The translations under genes and the position numbers were made by a program. Positions 44,155-56,512 of a DNA stretch of 64,000 nt are shown here, piece by piece. This stretch comes from Zymoseptoria tritici IPO323 (taxonomy: Eukaryota; Ascomycota; Dothideomycetes; Mycosphaerellales; Mycosphaerellaceae). Numbering within the stretch: position 1 is the first letter of the stretch; each line of letters begins with the position of its first letter. Location of the stretch: NCBI RefSeq assembly GCF_000219625.1, contig NC_018212.1, forward strand, positions 1,816,501 to 1,880,500. Reading direction: 5' to 3'. The notes beneath the pieces are model-generated. The model worked only from the letters and a program-made list of their open reading frames with translations, was not told the DNA's origin and did no database searches.

Positions 44155-46552
44155 CTAGACTTTCCTTACCCAAACAACTTTACTCTGATAATCCTCCGTC
44201 TTCCACCTCGGACTCAGTCCCTGGCTCATGTACGTCGCACCAGTATACGTCGCATTGTCCCAGTCATTCGTGTACCTCGCCCCAGCATCTAGTCCCACCA
44301 ATCTGACCGGTGGCGGAGACGGCTTAATTTTCGCTTGTTGTTGGTACATGAACACCGCCGACTCGGACTTGTCCTTGCTGACGAATTGAACCGCCGGCCA
44401 GTTCGATTCCTGCGGGATGGCGAGGCGGTAAAAGTCACCTGCGATGACGAGAGGATTGAGTTGACGCCATTGCTCCATGATGCCTGGGATGGCGGCTGTC
44501 TCTTCAGCGGAGAGTTCATCTGGATTCAGCTCGAAACCGAAGGATCCACACATGAGTGCGACATCCGCGCGATACTCGATGGAGATGTTGCGGTGGGTAA
44601 GACCATTTGGTACTGCGGAGATGTGACAACCCATGGCCGAAGGCGGATAGACGACTGACATGCCCAGCTGGATGGTGAGGCGGTCGGAAGCGTCGGTGTT
44701 GTCGGACGTCCACGATTGCGGCCAGTAGTGGAGGATACCAGGGTCGAAACGACCGCCACCGGAGGCGCAGCCTTCGAAGAGGACGTCTGGGAATGTGGTG
44801 GTGAGATTATTGAGGATGTTGTACAGGCCGAGCATGTAGGTATGCTCGGCGGATGGGGTTGGGAGCTCGTGCATGCCGCGGTTGTTGTCCCATTTGACGT
44901 AGGAGATCGGTGCGGAATTGAGGATGCGGGAGACGGACGTGATAATGAACTCTTGGACTTCGGGGAGGCCGACGTTCAGGACGAGTTGGGAGCGAGTGAG
45001 AGAGCGAGTATAAGAGCCGGAGTGCAGGGCCCAGTCGGGATGTTCGTGGTAGAGAGTGGAGTTGGGTGAGATCATTTCCGGTTCGACCCAGAGACCAAAA
45101 CGCATGGAGGAGGAAGAGGAGGAGGCGTTGGCGACTGTGATGTTGGAGGTGATTTCGGTGATGAAAGGGTTGAGGCCGACAGGGAATTTTGCCGGGTTGG
45201 GAGTCCAGTCGCCTAGGCCGAGGGTGTCGTTGTTGCGAGGATATTCCACGCCAAACCATCCGTCGTCCATGACGAGGAGTTCGATGCCGAGATCGGCAGC
45301 CTCACCGGCGAGAGTCACCATGGCGGTGTCGTTTATGCCGAAGCCGAGACCCTCCCAAGAGTTGAGGAGGACCGGGCGAGTCTGGTTAGTTTGCTTCGCG
45401 CGGGAGAGGTGGTTGCGGTACAGATCGTGAAAGCTACGGGACATGCCTCCGAGGCCTGTGGAGGAGTAAACGCCGACTGCTTCCGGTGAGGTCCAGCTTT
45501 CACCGGGCTGTACGTGAAGGCTGCTGTGGAGAGGATTCATTCCGAGAAGGACACGCACGAGGCCACTGGAAATGCGCTCAACGGTGGCGGCAAAGGAGCC
45601 GGTGTAGATGAGATTGAATCCCCAGGCTTCTCCGGTCGTCTCGGTAGTGGAGGGCGACATCAGAGCGAAGAATGGGTTGTACAGATGAGAGGAGTATCCC
45701 AGGGAGCTCCGGAATCCAGTCTCGCCAAAGTCCACCTTTCGCTTGATGCGATTGCCCTCATGGGACCAATCTCCATGAAGCTCGAGCATTTCAAGATCCA
45801 AGTTCGGCAGATCCAGACTGAAGCTGGCCGCACGCTCGATGATGATCTCGCCGGAGCCATTATTGGTTATCTGGAAGCTACGTGCGATGGCGTTGTAGGC
45901 AGGAAAGACGGAGTAGGAGAGAGCTGCTCCAATGTCCGAGACGTTGTCGTAGAGTTGAACGATCAAGGTGGAGACATCGCCTGCTTCGCCGTATGTTGCG
46001 GGAAGACCTGGAAGGTCTGGCTTTCCCTCAACGATCCGGTGTGATTGGTAGCGAAACTCGGTGACTGTGGTTCCGTTGGAGTGTTGAATGTGGATGGCCG
46101 GTAGCCGCACGTCGCTGCTGCCGATGTTGGGGAATTCTCTTCGCTTGATGCTGAGGCCGTCCAGCCAACCCTGAGTAGAGATCCAGCCGGGAGTGACGAA
46201 GTCAGTGGAGGGACCGCCAAAGTGGTCCGAAGTGAGGTCCAGAGTCTCCGGGTCGACGTGGAAGAGGTAGGAAGCGTTGTCAGCTGTGAGGGTGAAGTTG
46301 GTGCCTTGGGCGTTGATGGCTGGAAGATTGAGTCAGTCAGGTATTCACCAAGAAGATATATGCGTGTGCGAAGCGGACGGCAGCGGTCAGAAAGTGGTTC
46401 TTGGTCCACGCCGTCGTCTCGTCCATGCCGTTGTCTTCAAGGCAATATGCTCATTCCCGCCTCTCCGCAAGATACTCACCACTCTGTCCCAGCACGCCAC
46501 CCACCAGTACCGCACCCGCCACAAACGTCGTCGCAGTCGTCGTAGGCCACAT
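44155..46552 (-). CDS. Secreted alpha-galactosidase, glycoside hydrolase family 36
   Basis: Exons 46480-46552 and 44155-46319, with a 160-bp intron (GTGAGT donor, CTGAC branch, TTCCAG acceptor), giving 745 residues, normal for fungal GH36. Exon 1 encodes a signal peptide (MWPTTTATTFVAGAVLVGGV, then LGQS) with cleavage near Ser24-Ala25. The beta-sandwich domain is followed by the (beta/alpha)8 barrel with VMDDGWFG, LWVEPEMISP, nucleophile Asp502 in YVKWDNNR and acid/base Asp564 in SWTSDNTDA, plus EGCASGGGRFD. Many N-glycosylation sites (NST, NNT, NAT) fit secretion. It releases terminal alpha-galactose from raffinose-family sugars and galactomannan. Earlier in-frame ATGs (46813) would give an odd N-terminus, so 46552 is chosen. 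Confidence 0.92.
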
Positions 46553-48985
46553 GATTCCCGCGGTATAGAACAGGAAAATGCAAACGAAGAAAGCACATCC
46601 AGCAATAGTAGCAGCGACCCTCCCGGCTATATACTTTGTGCCGTGTTGGGTCGCGCTACCTCGTTTTCCACCGCCGGCCGGAGCGGTCAACCATGCTTGT
46701 TCTGCTGCTTCTTCCGAACTCGTGCGCCGGCCTGGTTCGTCTCCACTGTTCTCCGCGCTACTCCTCTGGGGTCCCCGCTTTGGAAGCTGCGAGAGGATAT
46801 GCCAAGTCGGCATGTGGAGGAGACATTGGCGCTGAATGAGGTTCGTTTGCGGCTTTGGTTCGACGGCATTTCCATCGTGGTGCTGGAGACTTGACGAAAT
46901 ATTGACGAGTCAGGATCCCTGCCACAGAATGTTCTTCGCTACAACAAGGATGCAGTGCCGTCACAGAAATTACGATTCATCGATGACGCTGTTGACCCGA
47001 AAAAGGGATTTCCTCAGCAGGCCGGGATGTGGAGGCGGAGTCGAGCGGAAACTCGAGAGAAAACTGCGGAGAAAACCCCTGTTCAACTGGAGGAATGATT
47101 CGAGAAGAAATGGGTGACACTACGGATTTCCCCTCTTCAACAACAAAGCTACGTTGGGTCCGTTCCAATGACTTCCCGCTGCCCTGGTCATATTGCAAGA
47201 TCCTTGCATGGCAAACAGGGCGGGAAGGGCTGTCGGCAGCAGACTCCCTTCTGCACCTCGCCGTACTCCCACCAGAATGCTTCCGGAACGGGTAAAGTTC
47301 GTGGCAGAGCTGAGCTTGAGATCATGGCGATGGTTCCCAACGAAGGGGCGCAATCGAACGAAAGGCGTAGCCAACGGTATTGGATCGACAGACCGAGCTG
47401 TTCTCCACCGACGAGCATCAAGAGTCCAAGACCAAGGATCCGACTTCACATATCCACCAGCCAAGATCGCAGAGCTCACCAGCAGTCGCAGCCCTCCACC
47501 TCGATGCAATCCAAAGCCGGAAAGTGGAGGTGCATACAACAGGTTGACATCGACTAGGCTCAAGACGACTGCTAGCCGAAGACCACTCCACAGAGTGGCT
47601 TAGTAGATGGAAAGTCAAGTCAAGATGGTGAAGAACTGCACTCGTACTCTCTATGTCTGTCGTTCCGCAACCGAAAAAGACTGACAAGACAGCAACGAGG
47701 TGGTCTCCATTACAGGACCAGTCAGAAAACGTAGGCATCTACTCTTTCGTCGTCCACCAAGTGCTCTTGGCTCCTCACCTCTTCTCCTCCTGCACGTCTC
47801 AAGCAGCCAAAAGTTCAACGGGCATTGTCCGCAGCAACTCAAGATCTCTCAACTCACTCAGCACGGGCGAGCTCGGGGGCTGACGTCATCTAGGCACGGT
47901 GTCGAAGCTTCGCTAGAGGAGGTGAGTTGAACATGAGAGCTGCACATCAGACTCGCGAACAGGTAGGCGCACGGAACAGAGGAGATGAGTTTGGAGTGCT
48001 GTCGAAAATCGGTGCTGGCAAAATCTTCGCAGTGAGCTTACGGTTTTCTGGTTGTTAGTCGAGGTCTGCGGTGTCTCCCTAGGACTACGGCAGGTAGAGC
48101 CAGAATATAGCAGCTGAAGGCATCAGAGCTCGTGCAGAGATAAGGAGTCTGTGGAAGAGCGAGAGAGATATCCTAGATTCCCAAGGCGTCAGTCGGTCGC
48201 GATGTGTGTGAAATGTTAAAGTACAGATAAAAGCAATGCATTGTCTGCGACTGTCGAACGGCGGACTCTGCTAGCTTCATTCCACCCAGTTGGGTGGGTG
48301 AGCAGTTGGGTGGATGAGGTTGAAAAAGGGAAATCCGAGAGACAGGCCAAGCCAGCATGAAGGAGTCCCATGTAGCCAGAATCGAAAGCAGTCCAAGACA
48401 CGCGCAGACATGCGACTGAAAGAAGAGAACGATCGAATGCAATCGTGAAAGATGCATAGCTGAAGGCCGAAACGTAGCGCCATTCAGAGATATCGCCATT
48501 TCCGTCGCAGGCCACAGGCTGTACGGCGCATCACCGTATCGGAGTGGTCGTCTTGCCTGCCCGCCACAGGGACAAGCCCAGGACTGATTGCCGCACTTCC
48601 TGCCATTCAGGTGTCCACCTCCGGCTGAGTCTGAATGATGACCACTCCGAGGCATTGGCGTACTGTATCTCAGGCAAACGCATGCGAGGGGTCTTTGCAG
48701 GACACGGACAACTTTGTGAGGCAGTCGATGACCAGGTGTGGGATATGGGCGGAGTCTCCACAGCAGGCCAGCGGGTGTTAGGGGCGAGGTGTGCTTGCTC
48801 GTCGTAGTCTTGTGACTTGAGATCTTCGGACCTCCCAGGCAGTGCGGTAAGCAGAAGCGCCTCATCCGGCAGCTGATCTGCGCGTTGACAAGAGTAGAAG
48901 AAGCACGACGGTGTTGCATTCTGAGTGGGAGATGACCTCGATACTGTTGCTCGTGATGCTTGATCTTCCCGAAGACATCATTTGC
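46553..48985. other. No supported gene over about 2.4 kb
   Basis: Normal-composition DNA with many overlapping accidental frames. The longest (minus 48173-48919) has no domain or splice logic. The left part is the promoter of the alpha-galactosidase gene. Confidence 0.45.
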
Positions 48986-50558
48986 TCACGCCGAAGCCTC
49001 AACATCAAACTCCACATCCGTACGAATCACATACTTTGCTCCCTCACCGACCCCAGTTCCTTCGTGCAGCAGAGCTCCCTCCGCTTCGCCGTGCGGGAAG
49101 ACCGCCACGCTTCCCTGCAATGGTTTCACGGGATAGGCGTTCATCACGCCTTCTCTCTGACTCGGCAAGAAGAATGTGGTTTCGCCGCCACGAAAGTCGT
49201 CGGATAGATAGATGAGGAAGGTGAAGAGGGAGGATTGTTTGCCACCTGGGATCAGAGGGGTGGGTGTGGATGGGGACGAGGAAGAAGCGTCGTAGATGTA
49301 CTGGCCGCGAGGGTGGGTGGAAGTCGGAGGTGAGATGGCTGAGGGAGGCCATGCGCCGTCTGTTGTTGTGATCATAGTCAGCGAGGTGGGAGGTGGAAAT
49401 CAGCTAATAATAAGGGTAGGAGCACGAACCGATATGACATCTATACTCCGCGCCGGGAACGTAGCGATAGACTCTGAACCTTCGATTCAGACCACGAGCT
49501 CTTTTGCCGCTGATTTCTGCAGGTATGAAGGGCACCACTCGCTCCCACAACGCATCGTGGAAGGCTTGATCGACCACCCAGTAGAAATTATGGGCGAGCA
49601 CGGAGATGTCCTCTCCTTCAGCCTTGATCGGTGCGTCAGGTATAAATTCGACGGTCTCGCCTGCTGCGATGATGGATTCGCATTCAGTGGGCGTGAGAAC
49701 ATCTTTGATGAAATGTAGATTTGGGACTGTCGGATGCGTATGGTAGGTTGGAGGCCGCGGTAAGGGTTCGAGAGGGATGGTGTTATTGTCTGATGTGAAG
49801 AGGACTGCAGGATGGTGGTTGGGCGGTTTGCGGTCTGCCCCGGATATTGTTTCCAGGATGTGAAGTCTGTCTTTGAGTGTTGATGGAGAGCTGCGGAATA
49901 TCGTTTTGTCCAGAACACTGGCGCGAGTTTGTCGTTGAGGAGTGTTGGGGTCTCGCAGATCCCACACCTTTTGCCGGGAGATGGGACCATTGCGCTCGCC
50001 CGGGATGGGATTCTCATCAACAGGACCAGTGACTCGCAGAATAGCATCGAGGACGCGGAGAAGCTCCTGATTTTGAGCGGATCGTGCTTGTGCGGCGTTG
50101 CTGGCCTCCTCGGGCTGGGTGGAAAGGCCGCTCACGACGTCGAGACAGCGGACCCACCGGCAGAGAGCGCCGAGAGATGGAGTTTCTTTACGAATCCGCA
50201 TTTCTGCCAGAAGGATCAGAGCGTCGGTATGCTTGCCATCGGTCAGAGCGGCGGAAATGCGGGCGGTAAGGTTGTTGCCTTCGGCGGCATTCAATCCTGT
50301 TGTACATGCTTGACGGAACTCGTACACGGCCGTCCGGAGGTCCTTGCAGGCCTTGGACTTGATAATGTTGGGGTACTTGGCCAGCGTCTCCAGCGTCTCG
50401 ACGGCGATTTCGATGTCTTCGGGGAGGACCACGGAGCCAGCAGTGGTTGGATCATGGTCAGAGGGCGGAGATGGTATTCCTCCAGTGGTGGCAGTCGCGG
50501 ACTTCTTGGCATTGGACAATTGCGCCACAGCGTTGTTGCGTTTCCTCTTGTTGCCCAT
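48986..50558 (-). CDS. 2-oxoglutarate/Fe(II) oxygenase, prolyl 4-hydroxylase-like
   Basis: Exons 49430-50558 and 48986-49359, with a 70-bp intron (GTTCGT donor, GCTGAC branch, AACAG acceptor), giving 500 residues. Splicing joins YRCHI to DGAWPPS and so creates the iron-binding HxD (His375, Asp377). The distal His475 is in ALLHEGTGV and Arg489 in YVIRTDV binds 2-oxoglutarate. FLIYLSDDFRGGETTFF is the typical core strand. The catalytic domain is C-terminal. Residues 1-260 form a long helical, partly basic region (start MGNKRKRNNAVAQLSNAKK), with no signal peptide, so a cytosolic or nuclear location is likely. It would hydroxylate a protein or small molecule; the substrate is unknown. Confidence 0.85.
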
Positions 50559-53500
50559 CTTGGTGCCAATATGTCGACGTCAGTGAAGTTGTCGAAGTGA
50601 TGTTGTCGATTGAGGAAGATCTTGGAGGATTTCCTGGACCCTGTGGCGATGACGGAGGCTTGGCGTGGAGAGAGAGCTGTGTTGGCTGTCTCGAATCTCT
50701 CACAGAGCTTCTTCTCCTCTCACGCTCCAACATCGAACGACAACGTCAACGAGTCCACAATCCACGCCATCTGTCCACCCTGCACTCATATTTCTTTGCT
50801 AGCATAATTCGCAGCCTGAGGCCGGCGAGCCTGATGAGCGACACTGGACCCACGAAGGGACGATCGCGTTGTGGTACACGTTCTCCCGATTCGATCCAAG
50901 GTAGTATACAATTTCATTCATCTCTCGGCATTCTCCTGGGCTCTCTGCCAGATATATTCCTCTGCAAGAGAGACGATGCCGCCGTGCGTCTCATTGCGCT
51001 TCGCCTACTTGATTGCATTTCGCAGAACCAGCCGACTCCCACGCCAGGGACCTGCGTCGTACCGAATTTGCCGACCTACGCGCCGTCTCTTCGTCAGTCT
51101 CGCTGTCCCCATCATGCTCGATGCTCTGGCTCGATCGCAGCGATTAGCTAACTCCGGACTTCGCATCGACCACACTCGCAGTACCGAGTGTCAGACCGGA
51201 AGAATCCAGTATGGGAACAGGAAGAAGAGGAGGATAACAACTTGCTCACTATGCCTATTGCGTTGGCAGGGAAGCGCGTAACATCACGCCTATGACAAGG
51301 CTGTTCGGACGAACTGGGCATTGGAAAAGCTCGGGATCTGAGTTACGCAGTCGGGCTTTCTGCAAGGTGCCTTGTTGGGAAATACGGGCAACAGCAGAAT
51401 GGAGAAGTCTCGTCACATCAGCGAAAAGCCGCGGACTCAACCGCCGTGCCATGGTTCCCTTGCGACTTGGTCATCTCGTCGGGTTCCTTGGTTTGCAATC
51501 GGGAGATGCAAAACTCGGCACGATGGGCCGCTCGTATGTCAGCAGTGCTGCACGTGTTCCGGGACATGCTACTTGCGAAGCCCCGTAATTACCCATCGGC
51601 AATCGTTGGCTCGAACGCGATTCCAAGATATTCCAAATCAAAGAAGGTCTAGGGCCCGTCTCTCCTCTGCAGGCCTGTGGTCAATATCACGTCGACCGTG
51701 TGAGTCTCACACGGCATGCAGCTACTGACTTCATTGACTTGCGCGAGAAGAACGTCTAGGGTCAATGCTCGAACCCCACGCCGCGCTGATGCCAGCCGAA
51801 CGGATTCGCACGAACGAAGTCTGCGAGAGTCCCATCTCACACGCCGGCTGTTTCTTTGCATGTGGTCGCCCAGGTGCTCAATCGGCGACGTCGTTAATGG
51901 GACGTTGATCGAGGCCGGGATCAAGCGAACATTACTGAGAGTGGCACAAGAGAAAGACGAGAGGTCGGATGTGGTCGATGATCGGTGAACACTGATGGAT
52001 GGTGACCAGAGTGAGGCTACGCGTCGGACAACAATACTTGGAGGAAGCTTGCACACGGCCGGCTGATCCGACAGCACAACACTCGCTGCGCTGTACACGC
52101 GCACCTGCCTGGCGATCGACGAATGGCTCCACTGGTGTGCAATTCGAGGTAATGAAGTGCGAGAAGCGCGATATTGCAGCAGATGCGACAATGCGGAAGA
52201 CGCGAGTGCAACAAAGAGTCAATCGGTCCTGGCGGCACGCTCCGTGGTCTGAGTGTTCATCATTGTCACATTGTCACCTTGAACGAAGAAGGAGAATCGC
52301 GAATTGCTCGGTCGCACGATCTTCACGCAATCCTTTCACTGCGAGCCGGATACCTCCTACTGTGACTCGCCCATCCAATGGGCCACCGCTGGTGAGACAT
52401 TCTTGCGTACGGTCTCGGAACCCCGCCGCCCACACGCCATCTCGCCTCGCCATGCAACGAATGTACGCCACGGCTGTCCCAAAGTGGAACATGGCTCATT
52501 GGTGGATGCTCTCCATTGCGCAACATACATCGAGCAAGAGAGTGCTGCTGGAAAAACACAAGAAGAGACCGCAGAAGGCAAAGACCGCACGCAAAAGGCC
52601 TGTGTGGTTCGTGCTAGACATTGATCGTGTTGCGAGCATGTCCATCTCGAAGAGGCATTCCTTCAGATGCCATCGGCGATGGAAGCAACCTCTCATGACC
52701 GTCTACGGATAGGATCTGCACGAGGCTGGCGTGTTTTCATGGCGCAATCATAGCAAGGGGCTGAAGACATGCTACGCGGGCGATGTGGTGCGAACGAAAG
52801 TTGCGTCAAGGCGGTTTCGCGCTACGACCAGCCGCGCCTATTTCCTGGCTCACTTGTTCCCCTCCTCGTGCGGACCGAACACAGAACAGTGCGTCCGCAA
52901 TCAATGCGCGGTAGATCGCTTCGTGGCAACATCACATATTGCATGCAGAAGGAGGCGTAAATTTGAACAACAACAATAACAACAACAACAACGCGTTGAT
53001 GACCGGGAAGCCCTCCACCCGGAGATTCATGTGCTGATTGAACTCGCAAGCCACCAAGAGAAGGGGTCGACAGCAGGGTCTCGCCTTTCAGCGGCCGTGA
53101 GGCAGGGCTGGAAGCGAGCCGTTGCGCGGTGGATGTGGACATGAATTTTGATGAGAAAATGTGACCGTTTCGCCACATACACCGTTGAGCACGGAAAGCT
53201 GGCTCCGGTCAGCCCTCGCTCGACAGCAAATTCAACACAAACAACATTGAAGGAAAGATCATGATTTTTCACGGCGGGCGAGATGAACGCGGAGATTCGT
53301 GACCGATGTGCCAGCTGCGCGTCTGCTCGTCGCCAGCTTCACAATACTGCGAGGGGAAGTACCACAACTCCACTCGCATTGAGACCAGTCGATGGTCGTT
53401 ACAACGCTATCCTTCCGCAATACACGAATGGCAGAGGTCGGTTGCAGCTCACAGTCTCACCGAGACCGTTTGGTAGTCTTGCAATCGAGCGAAGGAACGG

Positions 53501-54480
53501 AGCGGAGACCGTTGCATGCCTGATTTAGCACATCATCCAAGTCATCGCTACACTGAAATGGCGCACGCGACGAAGGGAGCAGCTCCGTGCGGTCGCCATT
53601 GGCACGCCATGCGTCTTCAGCCTGAGGTCCACTGCCGATTCTGGAGCGCGAGGGCCTACTTCATGGCCAATTGCCAAGACAAGCAACCTGCGTTGTGGCC
53701 AAATTTGGGCCAATGTACCAGATATTGACTTTGATGATATTGATGACGATCACACAATTGACGCAACAGGCGACAACCACGATATGTCTTGCGCTGAACC
53801 AGGATCCCACAAGAATGACTCCAGTGAATATTGCCCAAGCGAGAGAAAGGAGGTCTTGCATCTCTAAGCGATCGGCGACGCCGGCCAAGAGAGACAGCCA
53901 TTGGCTGAACAAGCTCGAAAACAACCCACTTGGACCGGAACCTGGCAAACAATCCGACGTTGTCAACCAAGACATTTCTCGTTCAACGACCGATGAGGAT
54001 GATGTATTTGCCCGCTTGCCAATCACCCTCGCGACTTCTTCAGGAGGAATTCAACATGTCGCATCGGATCCATGGTCCGGGTGAACCGCAAAATTGACAA
54101 AACGGTTTAGACCCAGGCACGACGCAGGTACGACGCCGCAGAATTGGGCCGACTTGGCCGACATTCCGGGGAACGCAACCTCTTGGATCCAAAATTCGCT
54201 AGCCCACCCAACATCTCCTCCGCATGTCGTTCCCATAGCCGCCATACTTTGTTCGTTGTGGGATCATTTGATCTTTATTGAAAGGATCCAACGGATACTG
54301 GTATACCATGGTTCCAAGTACGAAGCAATAACGTTGTCTTAGATTTGAGGCCCACGATTGCTCGAGGACGAAGAGGTACAAGTATCTTTGTTTCTTCGCT
54401 CGTTCTTGAGAATTGCATCTCATCACACATTCACTCGTTTTCTACAACCACTTCCTTCGTTTACCAACCTCCAATTCAAT
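50559..54480. other. No supported gene over about 3.9 kb
   Basis: Overlapping open frames on all strands, none with a domain. A minus-strand frame at 53661-54026 contains a hydrophobic stretch and could be part of a membrane protein, but has no supporting structure. An AAC microsatellite lies at 52967-52993. The last 100 bp are the leader of the next gene. Confidence 0.45.
52967..52993. repeat. (AAC)n microsatellite
   Basis: About nine AAC units with one AAT interruption. Confidence 0.85.
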
Positions 54481-56512
54481 ATGAAGTTCTCCACCGTCCT
54501 CCCCTTCGCCGCCGGCGTCCTCGCCCAACTCGAAACAACCAGCATCGACCTCGGGTCCGCGACCTCCGCCCTTGAGTCTGCTGCGTCAGCTACCTCCGCC
54601 CCCGAGTCCAGCTTGACTTCTCTGGATGTTTCGGCTACCTCCGCCCCCGAGTCCAGCTTGACTTCTCTGGATGTTTCGGCTACCTCCGCTCTCTCCTCCG
54701 CTCTGGAGAGTCTGAGCTCCGCCACTGGCGACGATTCTTCGTCAACTACCGCCACCGAGGCCTCGACGACTGACTCCAGCTCTGCCTCTGACGCCTCGAG
54801 CACTGACACCACGTCCACGGATTCCTCAGCCACGGAGACTACCTCCACTGAGTCGTCCTCGGAGACTGTCACGACCACCACCGACGGCGCCACCGACCCT
54901 ACGGATATCTCGACCACCTTGCCCGTCGTTATCACCACCTCCACGTCGGCAGGCCTCAACACGAGCAGCACTACCATCTCTCCCAACGGTACTACAACCT
55001 CCACCTCCGCGTCATCCGCAACCACCACTACCGCAGCTCCCCTAGCCACTCTCGCGACCTTCACTCTTGAGATTGAGGGCATCATTGGTCTTGACGGTGC
55101 CATCGGCGCTGTTCGCCTTGGCTTCTTCCAGTTCGCCATCGACTTCACTGCTTCCATCCTGGCCCTTCTCGAAGACGGAAGCGTTGTCGACGGCGCCGGC
55201 CTCGCATTCAGTGTGCCCTCCAGCCGTGGACTCCGCAGGAGACAAGAGTCTGCCGCTGGATCCAGAATCTTCCTCATTGACCCAGCCGATGCCGACTACG
55301 AGACTTGTGTCTGCTCTTTGTCTGATACCAACGAACTCAACTGCGACTGCGACGGACTCACTGGCTTCCAGGTCGGTACCACGGATCCATACGTCGGCAT
55401 CCTCGGCATCGGTGATGTTGACGCTGATGGCTTTGTCGACTTCATCCCCGTTGTTGTGATCGATGAGGACAACACTTCCACCACTACCACAGGCACAGCA
55501 GGCGGCGATGCTACCCTCACTGCACCAATCTACGGGTCTACCGGAGGCGCGGGCGCTCCGTCTTACTCCACAGAAGTCGTCGACCAGTTTACTACTTACT
55601 GCCCCCACCCGACTACCCTCACATATGCCAGCCAGACCTACGTCGTGACCGAGGCTACTACCCTTACTGTCACCAACTGCCCATGCACCATCACCAAGCC
55701 AGTCGAGAACGGCGCAGTTGCAACTCACCCTGCTGGAGGCAATGCTGGCAATGGCGGTGCGGCGAACGGCGGAGATGCTGCCAACGGCTCGGGCTCTGCC
55801 TCTGGATCGGGCGCTGCTCCCGTCTACCCTGCCGGTGGCAACAACGGCGGAAGCGGTGCCGACCAGGCTCCCGCTGCAGGCAGCGGAAACGGTGCTCAGA
55901 CCGGAGCCGCTGGCGCGTCGGGCTCAGGAGATTCCGCAGTTCAACAGATCGGGTAAGCCATTTTCCTTGCATGCCTATTCTTCAAGACAATTGCTGACAT
56001 CTTCCACAGTGACGGGCAGATCCAGAACCCAGCCAACGGCGGTGCGGCTTCCCCTGCTGGCGGTGCTGGATCCCCTGCTGGCGGTGCTGGATCTCCTGCT
56101 GGCGGTGCGGCTTCCCCTGCTGGCGGTGCTGGATCTCCTGCTGGTGATGCTTCTCCCGCGTCAGGCAACGCTATTCAGCAGATTGGGTCAGTTGACATTG
56201 CTTGCATCCCTTTTCATCAAGACGATTGCTAACGCCCTCCACAGTGACGGACAGATCCAGAACCCAGCCAACGGCGGTGCGGCTTCCCCTGCTGGCGGTG
56301 CGGCTTCCCCCGCTGGCGGTGCGGCTTCCCCCGCTGGCGGTGCGGCTTCCCCCGCTGGCGGTGCGGCTTCCCCCGCTGGCGGTGCTGGATCCCCTGCTGG
56401 TGGTAACTCTGGTGCATCCTCCTCCACCCCCGAGGCCTACCAGGGCGCTGCCTCTTCCATCCAGGCCAGCTTCGGGTTCGCCGTGGCTATGATGGCCGTC
56501 GCCGCTTTCTAA
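54481..56512 (+). CDS. GPI-anchored Ser/Thr-rich repetitive cell-surface protein
   Basis: Exons 54481-55952, 56010-56186 and 56245-56512 (introns 57 and 58 bp), giving 638 residues. Signal peptide [15 protein letters not shown]; two tandem 15-residue units ([15 protein letters not shown]) at about residues 37-67; then a long Ser/Thr mucin-like region. A globular domain follows with [18 protein letters not shown] and [15 protein letters not shown]. Next is a CPHPTT...TNCPCTI segment like those of fungal wall proteins of the MAD1/clock-controlled type, then Gly/Asn/Ala-rich sequence and heptapeptide repeats (AASPAGG). The C-terminal hydrophobic [13 protein letters not shown] is a GPI-attachment signal. 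Introns 1 and 2 and the exon starts after them ([18 protein letters not shown]) are near-identical duplicates. A wall or adhesion role is inferred. Confidence 0.85.
54590..54679 (+). repeat. 45-bp exact tandem duplication in coding sequence
   Basis: CTACCTCCGCCCCCGAGTCC... occurs twice back to back (54590-54634 and 54635-54679), with a third degenerate start on each side. It encodes the 15-residue surface repeat. Confidence 0.85.
56037..56145 (+). repeat. 21-bp coding minisatellite, exon 2 array
   Basis: Five units of GGCGGTGCGGCTTCCCCTGC with T, alternating AASPAGG and AGSPAGG. Confidence 0.85.
56272..56402 (+). repeat. 21-bp coding minisatellite, exon 3 array
   Basis: Six units, the first five almost identical (AASPAGG). 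The arrays of exons 2 and 3 differ in unit order, so they have changed independently since the exon duplication. Confidence 0.85.

Noticed and set aside
46451..46813. Longer N-terminus for the alpha-galactosidase from ATG 46813
   Set aside because: It would bury the obvious signal peptide that starts at 46552 behind about 87 low-complexity residues plus another hydrophobic segment.
53661..54026. Hydrophobic minus-strand frame, possible membrane protein
   Set aside because: There is no start context, splice sites or family resemblance, and overlapping frames on both strands are equally open.
54423..55277. 284-codon minus-strand frame
   Set aside because: It is the shadow of the Ser/Thr-rich coding sequence on the plus strand. 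Its Val/Glu/Ser bias is the complement of that repetitive sequence.
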